Source: Henricia sp. BOLD:AAB3569 (taxonomy: Eukaryota; Echinodermata; Asteroidea; Spinulosida; Echinasteridae). Taken from it: a stretch of DNA of 64,000 nt. Shown here piece by piece: positions 1-11,160 of this stretch. The translations under genes were made by a program, and so were the position numbers. The notes beneath the pieces are model-generated. The model was given only the letters and a program-made list of their open reading frames with translations, made no database searches and was not told where the DNA came from. The DNA lies in contig JBBELK010000691.1 in NCBI GenBank assembly GCA_037783545.1, positions 930,922 to 994,921 on the forward strand, written 5' to 3'. Each line of letters opens with the position of its first letter. The stretch's first letter is position 1.

Positions 1-214
1 CTTCACACATGCATGTAGTCTTACTTGTTCCTGTGTATGTCATCATTCACGCTTTGTCATATTGTGTCATTGTGAATGTGCATGTTATGGCATGTAGTAT
101 ATTGGTTTGTGAATAGTATTTGTGGATTAGCAGAAACAACTAGAAAAACAACAGAAAATTCCAGTGTTAAATTAATATTCTGAACATTGGTTTATGCTCT
201 TCCCCTAAACGCAG

Positions 215-3200
215 AACACTTTAAACCCAGTGAATGGTCTGATCAGTAACGAGCTTGATGCAACTCACAATGACAACTTGACCGTGGAGCCAGTTGTCAA
301 CCAAACACCTTCAGAAACACCAGGTGAGAATGAATTGATTTGTTTCTTTCATGCAAATATTACATATTAAATGAGTTTATCAGTGACTCACACCAGGGGC
401 CAATTTCATAGAGCTGCTTAAGCATGACAAGCCTTGCTTTATAAAATGAGGTTACCAGCAAATATTTCATGTGATTGTCATGGTAATGAAACAGTCCTCT
501 AACACTGTTTACACACTATTTCTATCACATGAGGATTTCAATGGTAACATTCTCTACTAAGCAAGAGTTTTTTTTACTTAAGCAAATTTGTGTGCTTAAA
601 CACCTCTATGAAATTGGCCCCAGAGCTAAGGGTAGTACAGTAATGTAAGGGGTTTCTGTAACGGACACCAATTTGCTAAAATTAAAATTATGCGGCAGTA
701 AACATTACTCATGGCTGCCAACTATTAAATTAAAGAATACAATAATCATCGAAGTAAAACAACCAAACAGCTCAGTTGGTAGAGCATCTTCCCCGGCATG
801 TTAGAGGTGATAAGGAATATAGGATTTTTCTCTTATCCCTGTTTGGCTGTTACCAGTCAGTGGTGATTAGGCACCATACCAAATAATGGATTTGTTACTT
901 TGCTCCTGTTTGGCTGTTACTATTCAGTGGTGATTAGGCACCATACCAAATAATGGATTTGTTACTTTGCTCCGTTGCATACCCATGCAACACAGAGACA
1001 AAATTTAGTTTATGGGGAAACCTCGTAACTCGGGTGTCGGAGGTCTCAGGTTCAAATCCCATTGAAAACCATATGATTTTTCTCTTATCCTCTGTTCAGT
1101 TTCTGATATATGACATTTAACAAGTCAATTCTTTTGACTAAATCAATTACTGATTAATTGCGATCCCCGTTGCTAACTGATTCGAACTGGCCATTCAACA
1201 CCGGCTAGCTCGGTGGTCGAGTGGTTAAGACGTCTGCCTTGTTTGCAGAAGGTCGTGGGTTCGAATCCCACCCGAGCACGCTATGAAGTTTTTCATAGTG
1301 TCTCGGGAAAGCACTGAGTATACAGTGTTAATATACGTCGGGTAAGGGCAAAACAAACCCTAATTAACATTCATTCTCCCTGACACAACCTAAATCAATT
1401 ACCCAAGTCAATTCTTGATCTATGCAGTCATCGGCCAAGAGACCCAACCAACCAACGCATCCTCCAGTAGCGTTGAATCGGCAGCAGAGTGCTTCGAGGA
1501 TAATAATGCTGCTACCGTCCTGCCAACAACGTCTCGACCCATCCAGGTGATGCCAAGGAATGAAAACATCCCGGCGTTGTCTTATTCCAGTAGTGATGAG
1601 GAAGATTTCTATGATGCAGATGAGTTTCTAGATTTAGATCTTGGGTAAGGTTTGGTGCTTTACGTGTCTCCCATGCTCACACAATTCAGTTATTTAAATC
1701 TGGTTATAGAGCCTTTGCACGGCGGCCATGACAGGGGGCAGTCACATTGTCACTGTGCATCATGCATGAGTAGGTGCTTTGTGGTTCCATTGTTACATCA
1801 TTTAAATAAGAAAACCTGCCCCTGTCATGGCCGCCGGTGCAGAAGCTCTATTCACATACAATTGAGTTTTTCCACTGTAAAGGGGGCATTTTGGCAACAC
1901 AGACCATATTTTCAAGAAAATACCTTTGTCTGGTCTCAAAATAAAAGAAATAAGTTTCAGTTGTTCTGAAGCGATAACTTAGGCCCAAAAGTCAAAAGTC
2001 TCCCATTAAAGAGAGGGATAAAAACCAATCCCCCAGAATTCCAACTTGCTCCATCCTTGAGATGGGATGTAGAGCCTTAGATCAATTGGAAACTCGGTAC
2101 TGTGATTTCTGGACAGGCCTCCTCAAGGACGGCTACCCATTGAAGATCAAGAAGAAGAAGACGAAGAACAGAGGCCTCGTGCCCACAAGCAGCACCCTGC
2201 CAACATGTATGAAGAGGAATCGGACGAAGAAAGTAGGTCACTTTCAGTGTGTTGTGTCACTTCAAAATAATTGTCTCTGTGCTGAGTTTTCTTGAAGCAA
2301 TGCACATCAAATTTCTGTGCTAGAGAGTTGTTGATAATTTTATTTTATTTTATTTTATTTATTTCATTTTCCGGGATATATAAATCACAGACAAATAAAT
2401 TACACGCACATATTACATACATACAAATAAACACTGAGAAGGAAACATAACAGAAAACAATACCCAAAAAGCTCCCGCAGGATTATCCAAAAGAAACAAG
2501 TTTCTATCGAGGGGCTCTCCAAACTAATTGGATAATACATTTAGGATAAGTACATTTAATACAAATATTTACAAAATTAAGCAATTATTGAAAATTATAA
2601 TACTTGGCATGCATACTATATTAAATCATAATTCTAAAAAAAAAAAAAAAAGAAAAGATGTATGATAATGATAATGTCGTTTCTCTGATTTAAACACACA
2701 GTGTTTGATCTTCAGGGACATGGAAGCATTATCACCCACCTCTTATCTCAAGTCCGACTCGGTATGGACCTGACTAAGGTCGTACTTCCGACATTTATCC
2801 TGGAAAGACGATCTCTCCTTGAGATGTACGCTGACTTCTTAGCTCACCCTGAAATATTTGCAAAGTGAGTACAAATAATTTGTCTTAATTAAGAGAAAAA
2901 TCTTTGTTTAGATAGGACTGTCAATATTTTGTAAGATGGATGGGCATAATGGCCAAATAAGCACTGTTATTAGTGTTTATATACCTCATGCGTAGATTCC
3001 TGTCATCTGATTGGTTAAATGTGGGGGCATTGAATCGGCTAGACCCGGAGCGTATATGCCCACTGGGCAATAGTCTTTGCCATGCCCCGGGCATAGTCAT
3101 TTAGCGGGTTCCGGACGCGCGCATTACATGTGTTAGCATAGCTATAGCTGTGCACCAACTATGCAGCTGTGCGCTTCACGTAAACATTCATCAGGACGGT

Positions 3201-6200
3201 AATGGCGGAATCTCGACGTCATTTTGTCGTCTGTCGTAGATGATGAAGTCCTTAAGAAAGTACGTGGCCTACAGTGAAAACTGTGTCAGCTGAAATGTGC
3301 TACTAAAGTGCCAGGTGATTATGCTACAATGTTTGCTGTAAATATACAACTTTTCCGCCGTAGACCAGCTTCCGAAATCGAAACGCGAAGGACCACTGTC
3401 ATGACTGTATGATGTCTCGTTACTTTTAACCAACCAGATGACGAAAATCTACACATTCGGTATATAAAACAAATATTGACTGCTGTTTATTCGGGTCATG
3501 GTTAAGATTATAGGTCCTTGGTGATCTCGAAGCCATGACTATGCCCCTCGGCTTCTGCCTCGGGGCATAGTCATGGCTTCGAGATCACCTTGGGCCTATA
3601 ATCTTAACCATGCCCCTCATTGCAGTCAATATTTGTATAATATAAGCCTCATGAAATTTAAGAGGATAGGGCATGCTGGCCAAGTTGGCAACAGAAAGTG
3701 TATACCTTGAAGGGGCATCAGGGCCAACTCAGCAAGGCATGAGGCCATTGGCCCTGGTGGCCTTGGTTAATGTTAAGGCCTGGGGTAGGGCATGCTGGCC
3801 AAGTTGGCCACAGAAAGTGTATACAGTTGTAGTCAGAAGTTTAACTGTGTTAAAACTGGTGTGCTTAAACTTGCGTTGTCACTATTTTTGTAAGTCTTTA
3901 CTAAAGTCGTGATTTTGTGGAATTCCTCACGTGCTTGCGGTACTTAAAACATAGCTTGCACACCTTGCAATGGTTCGGGTAGTCCTGTTTACCATTTTGG
4001 GTGATGATGGTAGTGGTGTACATGTATGTAAACTTCTGACTTCAACTGTATCTTCAAGGGGCTTCAAGGCCAACTCAGGAGGCCATTGGCCTCAGTCGGT
4101 TAATATCAAGGCCTGAATCAACTGCCTAAATCAACTTTTGAATTTGAATTGCGTCGTCAATTCAAGCGATATTTTGGGAGCTGTTAGGGGGAATGCCACA
4201 ATTTAAGTACTGATAATCATAGGGTTGTGCGCCTTGGCCGGGCAGTCGCCTAGTTGAAGTGAAATGGTTCTGGTGATTCCCTGATAGCAGTGGTAATAAT
4301 GGCAACAGCGACAGGAGCACCCTGTTAGAAGGAATGCCACAATCTAACTAGGGTTGTGTGCCTTGGCCAGGTAGCCACCTAGTTGAAGTGAAATGGTTCT
4401 GGTGATTCCCTGATTGCAGTGGTAATAATGGCAACAGCGCCAGGAGTACTCTGTAGGGGGAATGCCACAATCTAACTGCTAATAGGGTTGTGTGCCTTGG
4501 CCGGGCAGCCACCTAGTTGAAGTGAAATGGTTATGGTGATTCCCTGATTGCAGCGGTAATAATGGCAACAGCGCCAGGAGTACCCTGTTAGGGGGAATGC
4601 CACAATCTAAGTGCTGATAGGGTTGTGTGCCTTGGCCGGGCAGCCACCTAGTTGAAGTGAAATGGTTCTGGTGATTCCCTGATGGCAGCGGTAATAATGG
4701 CGACAGCGCCAGGAATACTCCTGGCATATGCGTTATACAAGAATCCGCCATTCACTAACTGTTATCTATCTGTATGTCTTATAACAGCATCTCTGATATG
4801 GAGAGTCCCAAGGACCGAATTATCCAAGTAGTCCGATGGTTCATGACTGCTTTCCATGCCGGTCGTAGCAGCACCATTGCTAAGAAACCATACAACCCCA
4901 TCCTGGGGGAAACAGTGCGTTGTTGGTGGGATCTTGGCCTGGAGAATGGCAATATAGACGGCAGTGAGGTGGGTTGTCTTCTGGTTTTATCAAATGTTGT
5001 GTCTGATTTGTAGTTTTCATTTTGAATTTGACAATAGCTGAACTTTCACTCTTCAAGGGACCAAAATAATCTGAGCATTATATACTGCATTCTCTTGCAA
5101 CCGTGCCTCTTTAACGCACTCCTCTACTCGTGCGTCCCGAGGCCCTGTTGAAATTGGCCCCATTTCGCTGTGGAAGCAGCGACAGAAATCTAGTCGCCGC
5201 TCTGGGCCAATCAGGACGCTTGGCAGTACATTGCGTGCGTTCAAATTTCGATTATACGCTCGTAACTGGGACAGACACTTGTGTTTTAGGCCGTCCCGAT
5301 TTCGAGCGAATATTTGAAATTTGTACACAGGGTTTTTATAAAGGCATGTTGTCACACTATTTGTAACCATTTTTGGGCCTAAGTTATCTCTTCAGAAAAA
5401 CTTAAACGTGTTTCATTTATTTTGAGACCAGACAGAGGTATTAAACGCCATCACGTTTATATTGTGTAAGTTATGTGTAAATCAGTGAACATTTCTGATT
5501 CCTCGGATACCAATCATGTATTCAACCTTTAACGTTGTGTGTATTTTTTTTATTACACTTTGCGTTGGCATAACAAATACAGAAAATGCTAATAAAAAAT
5601 ACAAATGTAGAAATTAAAATATACATAAAATGTAAAAAAAAAGAAAAAAAAAAGAAATACCAAGCCAATGCATGGCAAGGAGGAACAGGTGACCAGCACC
5701 TCTACAAGGCCGTCCTACCACAAAGATTGTCCGCCTCCCCCCGTCCGTACAAACTTTATGGACAGCCCCTTATCCTTGAATGTCGAACTGTTACCTCTTA
5801 TTTGCAGGAGTTAGCAGATGGACCTGTTCCCTGGGCAACCAAAGACCAAGTTACGTTTGTAGCTGAGCAAGTTTCACATCATCCACCAGGTAAGAATATG
5901 ACGTGAAATATGAAACAAAAAGTCATTAATAATTGTAAAAATGTGTGCATCTCTCAAATTACCTTTCTCCATTATTCAGACAAAGTCAAGGTATAGACCC
6001 TATAGACCTTTATCACGGTGCGTCCATCTTTGTCTTGTTCCCCACTGCATAGTACGTGTGCGTGTCATGCGTGTGCGTGTCTGCGCAATAGCGCGTGCAG
6101 TCTTCCGTTGTTGTTTTGAGAGAATCAATGTCAGCGCTGCGCGTTTTCTTGATCACACCGCACGCATGTCATTGTGATGCACACAATAAACATTTTTTAA

Positions 6201-9200
6201 CACGGGGCCAAACTATTTTATTTCGGCAAGCCTCGCTTTTGTTACGTTTTTTTTAATAGGGGAAAAGGGAAGATGGCCGCACCGTGATAAAGGTCTATTC
6301 ACACGAAAGGTCTGTTCAGTCTTGTCCCCTAAATCAGTCCCAAAGGGTTCAAGGTGCTTATTGGAATGGTACCAGACTATGCGTTCTGATCCTCTTCTTG
6401 ACAACACGATTTGGAGCACACACATAACTTGGACCTTTACAATCAACAGTTTCCATTTTATAGAACTGATTCAGGAGACCCACTGATTCAGAAGGCCCAT
6501 TGTATCATTTACAATGACCCAATTCTGTTTTTCATGAGTTCACAAGAAAAACCTTACTTAAAGTGTTGATAGCAATGGTAACAAACACCACATGAATTGA
6601 TTTCCATCCAAAATGGTATTTCATGCTGGAAATTGACAAATGAAGGTGGTTTTCTAAAGGTTTTTACCATTCACTTGTACACAAAATCAAAATATAGATT
6701 TTCAAGGTTTTCTGAAGCATTGATGCATCTAAGTAGCTAAAATTTCTTCAGGCTAGTTTACCAACATTCTTCCTTAAATATGTTACACTCTTATTCCACG
6801 AATCTTGCAAATGATACATTTGGCCTTTAAGCAAACTTGCTTCAGTAGTGCTAGATTATTTGGAGGATATTCAGGGTTAAGATATTGTCTTTTTCTTTCT
6901 TTCAGTTTCTGCATTTTATGCTGAACATTACAACAACCAGATGTCCATCAATGCTCACATTTGGACCAAGTCTAAGTTCCTGGGTTTATCTATCGGGGTA
7001 GATTTGGTTGGTCAAGGTGGGTTTCAAAAATTGTTTTACTCTGAATGTATGGTGGAAAACAACCATGTTATGCCTATTTAAAACGATTATGGGTAATTCC
7101 CGGGGTCTAAAACTGTTGATGTCCTAGTTATGTACGACACCCTGTGCTTCAAAAATTGCCACACATGGGCCTTTTTCCAAATCTCGACTTGGGCTCAGGC
7201 TCAGGCTCCGGCTCCATGTAAACCCTATGGAGACGGAGACGGAGACGAAGCCGATATCGATATTTGGAAAAGCCCCTTGATCACAAATTCTCAGTAATAG
7301 ACTGTGGCATGTGATTATAGGGGCCAGCATCATTTCCTTGACTATTTTGTTCTCTGATTACTGACAAATATTCGAAACAAGACCATAAAGGCTCATAATT
7401 TGTTCCATGATATTGAATAGGAATTCGGTGTCCCGGGTTAAATACGTCAATGAAAATTAGCTGTAGAATAAGTTTCCATTAACCTTAGTGCCTTAACCAC
7501 ACACAAACATTAAAGGCACAGGCTCGTCAGCAATACACGTGCGCCAAATTCGTGCCACGAAATACACAGCTCCATAGCAAAGGCACGGAGCTGCGTATTG
7601 CTGTCGAGCCTGTGCCTGTAAAATTAAGTGAAAAAAATATTTTTCTCCTGGAAAACAACTTTTAATCAATAAAAACACTTGAAAATCTTTAAAAACATGT
7701 CACACTTTTGGACCCCTAATTTTGGGAATTACCCTTATATCAGTAACTGGAATTTCAAATTTGTACATTCTTGCATTTTTACAGCTTGTGTCTCGGATCT
7801 CAAACACGACGAAGAATACATCATGACGTTTCCTAACGCTTACGGTCGCTCCATATTGACAGTTCCATGGTTTGAGATGGGAGGCAAATGCATTATTAGC
7901 TGTGCTAAGACGGGGTTCACCAGTACCGTCACGTTTCTGACCAAACCGTTTTATGGCGGGAAAAAACATCGGGTCACTGGCGAAATCACGTAAGCTTGGA
8001 ATTAAAGTCCTTTTTAGGGATAGAAAAAAAAGGGTTGAGGTTTTGAAAATCACCTGACAAATTTACATCTGAAACATCTGCAATTTACAATCCCTGATGT
8101 GATGCATGTCACACCATCTCATTTTAACCCTTAACAGGGGCGGATCCAGGATTTTCCAAAGTTTTTCAAATGTTTAAGCATGAAGCCCTAACGGCGTGGG
8201 GTCCGGATTCTATAGATGCTCTGTGATTCGATCTCAGGCAATATTTAACCACTTTAAGCAGGCAAAAGTGTGGTGTCATATGAGGCAGATACCCCAACGG
8301 TTGCAAAAGTTATCGATAATTAAACAAAAAACATGCTTAAGGAAAAGGTGGGGGGGGGGGGGGGGTGGGGGTTGGTGCGCTGGGGCTAGATTTGTCCCTG
8401 CTTAACCAGAGCTGCCAACCCTCCCAGATTCTTCGGAAAATGACTAATTTTGTGAGTCCTGACATGAATAAACACCCTCCTGGATTGTCAATTAACAACC
8501 TTGGGGATTTTTACATGTGTTTGGAGTCACGGAATGAACCTGTTTTCCCGGATGTCTTCCCCAAAATCCGGGAGGGTTGGCAGCTCTGCTTAACACACTT
8601 GAACACGTAACCAAACACTTTTATAAACACTCATTTTGACCCTTGACATCAATGACTAGAGTTGCCAGGAACTACAATAGTGATGTAAAAGTGGTTAAAA
8701 GATTGAGCAGTGTGCTGAAAACATCTTCAGAGTAATGCCATCATTTTAAATTGTCTGTCTGTCTGTCTGAAACCTTGTTTAAATTGTTGGGTTGTTGCAG
8801 GCATGTGTCGGACCGTAAACCATTTATGACAATAGCAGGAGAATGGAACGGTGTCCTGACTGCCAAATACGCCAATGGGGTAAGTGATGACGCTCTCTTG
8901 GGCCCGTGGGATATTGGACCAGCAGCCGATTTCACGAAACTTTACGCAATTGCACAAGTCCACTTACGCCATAAATTATTGCGCAAGTAATGGCGTAAGT
9001 GGACTTGCGCAATTGCGTAAGTTTCGTGAAATCGGCTGCTGGGTTCACTTTAGAATGAATGGTCTTCCTTGGGGAGGGGATGGGGATGGTACAAGTAAAA
9101 AAGGTTTTCAATTCGGGGGGGAGGGGGGAGGGGGAGGGGGAGGGGGAGGGGGAGGGGGGAGGGGGGAGGGGGCTGGGGGGAGGGGGGAGGGGGGGGGGGG

Positions 9201-11160
9201 AGGGGGTTGGGGGTTGGGGGTTGGGGGTTGGGGGTTGGGGGTTGGGGGGAGGTGTGGGGAGGGAGGTGGTTTGAGGGTAACCACCATCAACTTAAACCCT
9301 ATCATGATACATGTATAAGGAAAGTACTTAACTCATTTTAATTACTTTTTTTTGTGGTAGAGTTATATTTGATCTTTGTTAGACATGTAACATGGATATT
9401 TGTTGATTATTTGATGATTACATTTCTGTAGCGCACATTCCATATGAGCATGTTCACATGCGCTGTACATTATTATGAGTTTATAGAAGTATCCTCCACC
9501 TAAACATCGAGATACATAGGTGGGTGGTGCCATTGGCAGCCCACGGCCAGAGACACCGGGTAATCCCCTTTTACTCTTCAAGAAAGAGTGCCTCTGGGAT
9601 CTTTTAAGTGCGTTACACAACACACTGGACCAATGGCTTTACATCCCTTCCGAAGGATGGAGCAATTGCGGTTAGATGCCTTGCTCAAGGGCTACCATGG
9701 CTGGGTATCGAACCCGCAACCCCAAGTTTTCACCCAAGTATTGCGAGTTAACGACCCAAACCACTCGGCCACGATATATATGTAACCTAATTATTAATAG
9801 AAATGTATCATGATTTGTCATTGACTGTCAGGATACGGAAGAGTTTGCAGATACAACAACCATGAAAGTCAACAAAAAGAGAAGTATGCCTGTTGAGCAA
9901 CAAGGGGAATTTGAGTCAAAGAGGTAGGATTGATGTCCTCATTGAGTTGTCATACCTTCTTAAATAAAAAAGTTAGCATCTTGAGAAAAAAATTATTTTG
10001 AAGAAATTCCATAATACAAAAATGAGATTTTACCCACTTACTCAAATGAAAGATAGAAGTGGTTCCAACTGTTCTACTGTTCCAACTGACTACTGTGGTA
10101 TTTTCCATGCATTATAGTCAGGAAACCAGACTAAATAGGACGGTGGCTTCGCACAATTTCCTGAAACCATGGACACAGTTTTCCATTGTTTCCGAATTTA
10201 GATGAGGTACTAACTGACTTATGCACAGGTTGGTTTATTTGACGAGCATCCTCAGTCACACAGTTTCCCCCAATCCTATAATCAATCTTTTAATCTAAGG
10301 CTCTGGAAAGATGTCACGCACTACCTCAAGACACGTAATATTGACAAAGCCACAGATCACAAGCAGTTCCTTGAAGGGAGACAACGAGATGAGGCCAAGG
10401 CGAGGAAAGAGAAAGGGGAGAAATGGCAGACAAAGGTAAGGTCATAGGTAATACAAGGTCATGACCTTTGGGTGCAAAATACATTTGGTATTTGCTTTGT
10501 TGATGTTTTTACTCAGTTTCTAATTAAGGGGCCGTCCAAAGTTGTCAACATTTTCATGAGTCTACAAAATGTAGCAAGGGGGAGGGGAGTCGAGGGGCTG
10601 CGTAGGACCTTGCATCTACTGTAAAATGTTGATAAGTAGTATTTCATGGGAAGGGGGCGGGGGGTGGTGGGTGTCTTGAAAAATACTATACTCTGTACAA
10701 TCTTGAAAATGTTGACAACCCGAAGGGGAAATCTCCCCTTTGCGAATGAATGCTCTCGGATCTTTTAAGTGTATTACACAACACACTGGACCTACGGCTT
10801 TACATCCCATACGGATGATTAAGTAATTAGGCTTAGTGTCTTGCACAAGTACCTTGAGTGGTTTCGAACCCACTTGTGTTTGCCAGTCAATGACCCAAAC
10901 CACCCAGCCATGGTGCTTTGTAATTGTTGACGTTTTGCGTCTTTCTGCCGACTTAATAGTTCTTCCACGACGACGGCGAATGCTGGATTTTCAACAACCC
11001 TCTCCAGAAACGCTTGAAAGCGACGCAAGACGAAACCTCTCAATTGACTGGAAGTCCTGTAACAAACTCACACGTACCCGGTTTCCATGGCGACGGGCCA
11101 ACTGTTAATGTAACATCAACTAAAACAGCCAGTCAGGAAGTTTTGGATCTACTGAGTTGA
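215..11160 (+). CDS. OSBPL9: Oxysterol-binding protein-related protein 9-like, 3' part (12 exons)
   Basis: Lipid-transfer protein of the OSBP/ORP family; ORP9 is known to exchange sterol or phosphatidylserine for PI4P at ER-Golgi contacts. Exons: 215-323, 1428-1644, 2117-2232, 2702-2864, 4788-4968, 5808-5889, 6906-7016, 7785-7989, 8801-8879, 9832-9923, 10300-10435, 10960-11160. All have AG/GT borders and matching phases, giving 563 residues and a TGA stop. The sequence shows an acidic linker, then an ORD beginning with [20 protein letters not shown], then [10 protein letters not shown], the family signature EQVSHHPP (5865-5888; its two histidines contact PI4P phosphate), [23 protein letters not shown] and GEWNGV, and a C-terminal [12 protein letters not shown] block. 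The C-tail after about 11010 is longer than I would expect for the family. The N-terminal PH domain and start codon are upstream of the window. ORP9 is preferred over ORP10/11 from the match across the ORD. Introns hold many SINEs and MITEs. Confidence 0.93.
396..621. repeat. Palindromic MITE, GGGGCCAATTTC family, copy 1
   Basis: Starts GGGGCCAATTTCATAGAG and ends with its inverted complement (CTATGAAATTGGCCCC). The arms also share GCTTAAGCA-type sequence. A second copy at 19446-19690 matches over its length. No coding capacity; a non-autonomous DNA transposon in an ORP9 intron. Confidence 0.85.
765..1080 (+). mobile_element. tRNA-derived SINE with internal duplication
   Basis: An A-box-like stretch AGCTCAGTTGGTAGAGCAT is followed by a body (TGGTGATTAGGCACCATACC, then ATGCAACA...GAGA) also found near 40860-41200, 56480-56560 and in fragments at 44900 and 49880. 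About 70 bases of the body are repeated in tandem (roughly 838-980). A second tRNA-like B-box (GGTTCAAATCCC) lies at about 1050. Confidence 0.7.
1200..1350 (+). mobile_element. tRNA-Ser-like-headed SINE
   Basis: GGTGGTCGAGTGGTTAAGAC (A box) and GGGTTCGAATCCC (B box) form a near-complete cloverleaf with an anticodon loop CTTGTTT, and the acceptor stem closes except at the first pair. It continues into a tail (GTCTCGGGAAAGCACTGAGT) that recurs at 53240 without the head. That marks a SINE rather than a functional tRNA gene. Confidence 0.7.
1604..1624 (+). other. FFAT-like VAP-binding motif in the ORP9 exon
   Basis: The second exon encodes DFYDADE, preceded by the acidic run SSSDEE. This fits the FFAT consensus (E-F-F-D-A-x-E with an acidic tract before it), allowing Tyr at position 3 and Asp at position 1. 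FFAT motifs bind the MSP domain of VAP proteins and anchor ORPs to the ER. It sits just before the acidic linker and the ORD, as in ER-contact ORPs. Function is inferred. Confidence 0.72.
1706..1851. repeat. MITE, 'ATAGAGC..TTTGCACGG' family
   Basis: Inverted ends ATAGAGCCTTTGCACGGCGG and its partner CCGCCGGTGCAGAAGCTCTAT enclose about 100 bases. A close copy is at 14985-15130. Diverged copies lie at 43726-43860 and 47957-48094, and fragments near 13680 and 38490. Short ORFs across it are spurious. Confidence 0.85.
1870..2020 (-). repeat. Interspersed repeat fragment, 'GGGCCTAAGTTATC' family
   Basis: Reverse-oriented relative of 37345-37520 and of 5320-5460. Shared features are a tract of roughly TTATTTTGAGACCAGACA, GGGCCTAAGTTATCTCTT and a GTAAAGGGGGCATTTTGG edge. 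Probably a decayed MITE or SINE. Confidence 0.6.
3498..3622. repeat. Near-perfect palindrome (foldback MITE)
   Basis: The arm from CATGGTTAAGATTATAGG through GGTGATCTCGAAGCCATGAC is repeated inverted after a loop of about 12 bases (TCGGCTTCTGCC). Arms are about 55 bases with few mismatches, so the single strand would fold into a long hairpin. Located in the ORP9 intron between exons 2702-2864 and 4788-4968. Confidence 0.85.
3668..4130. repeat. Tandem duplication interrupted by a Tc1-like MITE
   Basis: A unit of about 118 bases (GGGCATGCTGGCCAAGTTGG ... GGCCATTGGCC ... AAGGCCTGGGGTA) occurs at about 3668 and again from about 3788. The second copy is split after GTGTA by the element at 3824-4048 and resumes with TCTTCAAGGGGC. 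The first copy preserves the unsplit sequence. Confidence 0.8.
3824..4048. mobile_element. Tc1-like non-autonomous element
   Basis: Ends CAGTTGTAGTCAGAAGTTTA and TAAACTTCTGACTTCAACTG are inverted repeats of the Tc1/Sleeping Beauty type, flanked by the TA target duplication. It is 225 bases long with no transposase. A longer copy lies at 63276-63811. Confidence 0.85.
4165..4735 (+). repeat. Four tandem copies of a SINE tail unit
   Basis: A unit of about 140 bases (GGGTTGTG.GCCTTGGCC ... CACCTAGTTGAAGTGAAATG ... GGTAATAATGGC) repeats about four times. The same tail occurs once in the SINE at 22436-22775, so one SINE 3' end expanded here. The last copy ends about 50 bases before the ORP9 exon at 4788. 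Confidence 0.85.
5998..6299. repeat. MITE, 'ATAGACCTTTATCACGGTG' family, copy 1
   Basis: Starts ATAGACCTTTATCACGGTGC and ends with the inverted complement CACCGTGATAAAGGTCTAT. Interior is rich in GTGCGTGT and contains ATTGTGATGCACACAATAAA. A second copy is at 36706-36958. Confidence 0.85.
6494..6835. repeat. MITE, 'AAGGCCCATTGTATCATTT' family
   Basis: Starts AAGGCCCATTGTATCATTTA and ends GCAAATGATACATTTGGCCTTTAA. A close copy with TTAA flanks is at 51019-51390 and a short derivative at 13724-13870. The interior motif CACCACATGAATT is shared. Confidence 0.8.
7164..7277. repeat. Nested palindromic insertion in the 7087-7735 MITE
   Basis: Begins GGGCCTTTTTCCAAATCTCG and ends CGATATTTGGAAAAGCCCC as inverted repeats. 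The interior is GGCTCAGGCTCCGGCTCC and GGAGACGGAGACGGAGAC. The equivalent place in the 11934-12359 copy lacks it. Confidence 0.75.
7504..7616. repeat. TTAA-flanked palindromic MITE 'GGCACAGGCTCGTCAGC', copy 1
   Basis: Arms AGGCACAGGCTCGTCAGCAA and TTGCTGTCGAGCCTGTGCCT flank a central hairpin. The left flank is TTAA and the right GTAA. The sister MITE at about 12225 carries the uninterrupted ACATTAAATTTAAGTG. Other copies: 23471-23591, 60555-60665, 61099-61226. Confidence 0.85.
8919..9042. repeat. Palindromic MITE 'CCAGCAGCCGATTTCACGAA'
   Basis: CCAGCAGCCGATTTCACGAA ... TTCGTGAAATCGGCTGCTGG with arms of about 55 bases that also contain CAAGTCCACTTACGCCAT. It starts 40 bases after the exon at 8801-8879. 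A single detached arm is at 25685-25713. Confidence 0.88.
9113..9270 (+). repeat. G-rich tract with TTGGGGG repeats (G-quadruplex candidate)
   Basis: Runs of five or more G separated by single A, then six GGGTT-type units (TTGGGGG) and a GAGGTGTGGGGAGG edge. Any four consecutive G runs satisfy the usual quadruplex pattern on the plus strand, which is the coding strand of this ORP9 intron. The Pro/Gly-rich ORFs here are low-complexity artefacts. Confidence 0.9.
9400..9775 (-). mobile_element. tRNA-headed SINE, minus orientation
   Basis: On the minus strand, GTGGCCGAGTGGTTTGGGTC (A box) and GCGGGTTCGATACCC (B box) lead into a body CCCTTGAGCAAGGCATCTAA, then GATGTAAAGCCATTGGTCCA, then ACACTTAAAAGATC-like sequence. 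Truncated relatives are at 10735-10915 and 12390-12545. Confidence 0.75.
10735..10915 (-). mobile_element. SINE copy related to 9400-9775
   Basis: The minus strand reads tRNA-like GGCTGGGTGGTTTGGGTCAT, B-box GGGTTCGAAACCA, then GATGTAAAGCCGTAGGTCCA. It ends about 45 bases before the last ORP9 exon. Confidence 0.7.

Larger units (their letters stand above)
7087..7735. repeat. MITE 'ATGGGTCATTCCC' family, copy 1, with two nested insertions
   Basis: Homologous end to end with 11934-12359, with terminal repeats like GGACCCCTAATTTTGGGAAT. This copy is longer because two palindromic elements sit inside it (7164-7277 and 7504-7616), both absent from the other copy. It ends about 50 bases before the ORP9 exon at 7785. 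Confidence 0.85.

Noticed and set aside
1202-1278. Functional tRNA gene
   Set aside because: First acceptor pair does not close, and the sequence continues into a tail shared with another repeat, so a SINE is more likely.
1652-1969. 105-codon ORF after an ORP9 exon
   Set aside because: Covers a MITE with inverted ends that also occurs at 14985-15130; no coding signal.
5053-5370. Overlapping ORFs on both strands
   Set aside because: Lie in an ORP9 intron; the sequence is partly a repeat also found near 37345, with no splice-consistent exon.
9059-9318. Gly-rich and Pro-rich ORFs
   Set aside because: Low-complexity translation of a G-rich intronic tract.
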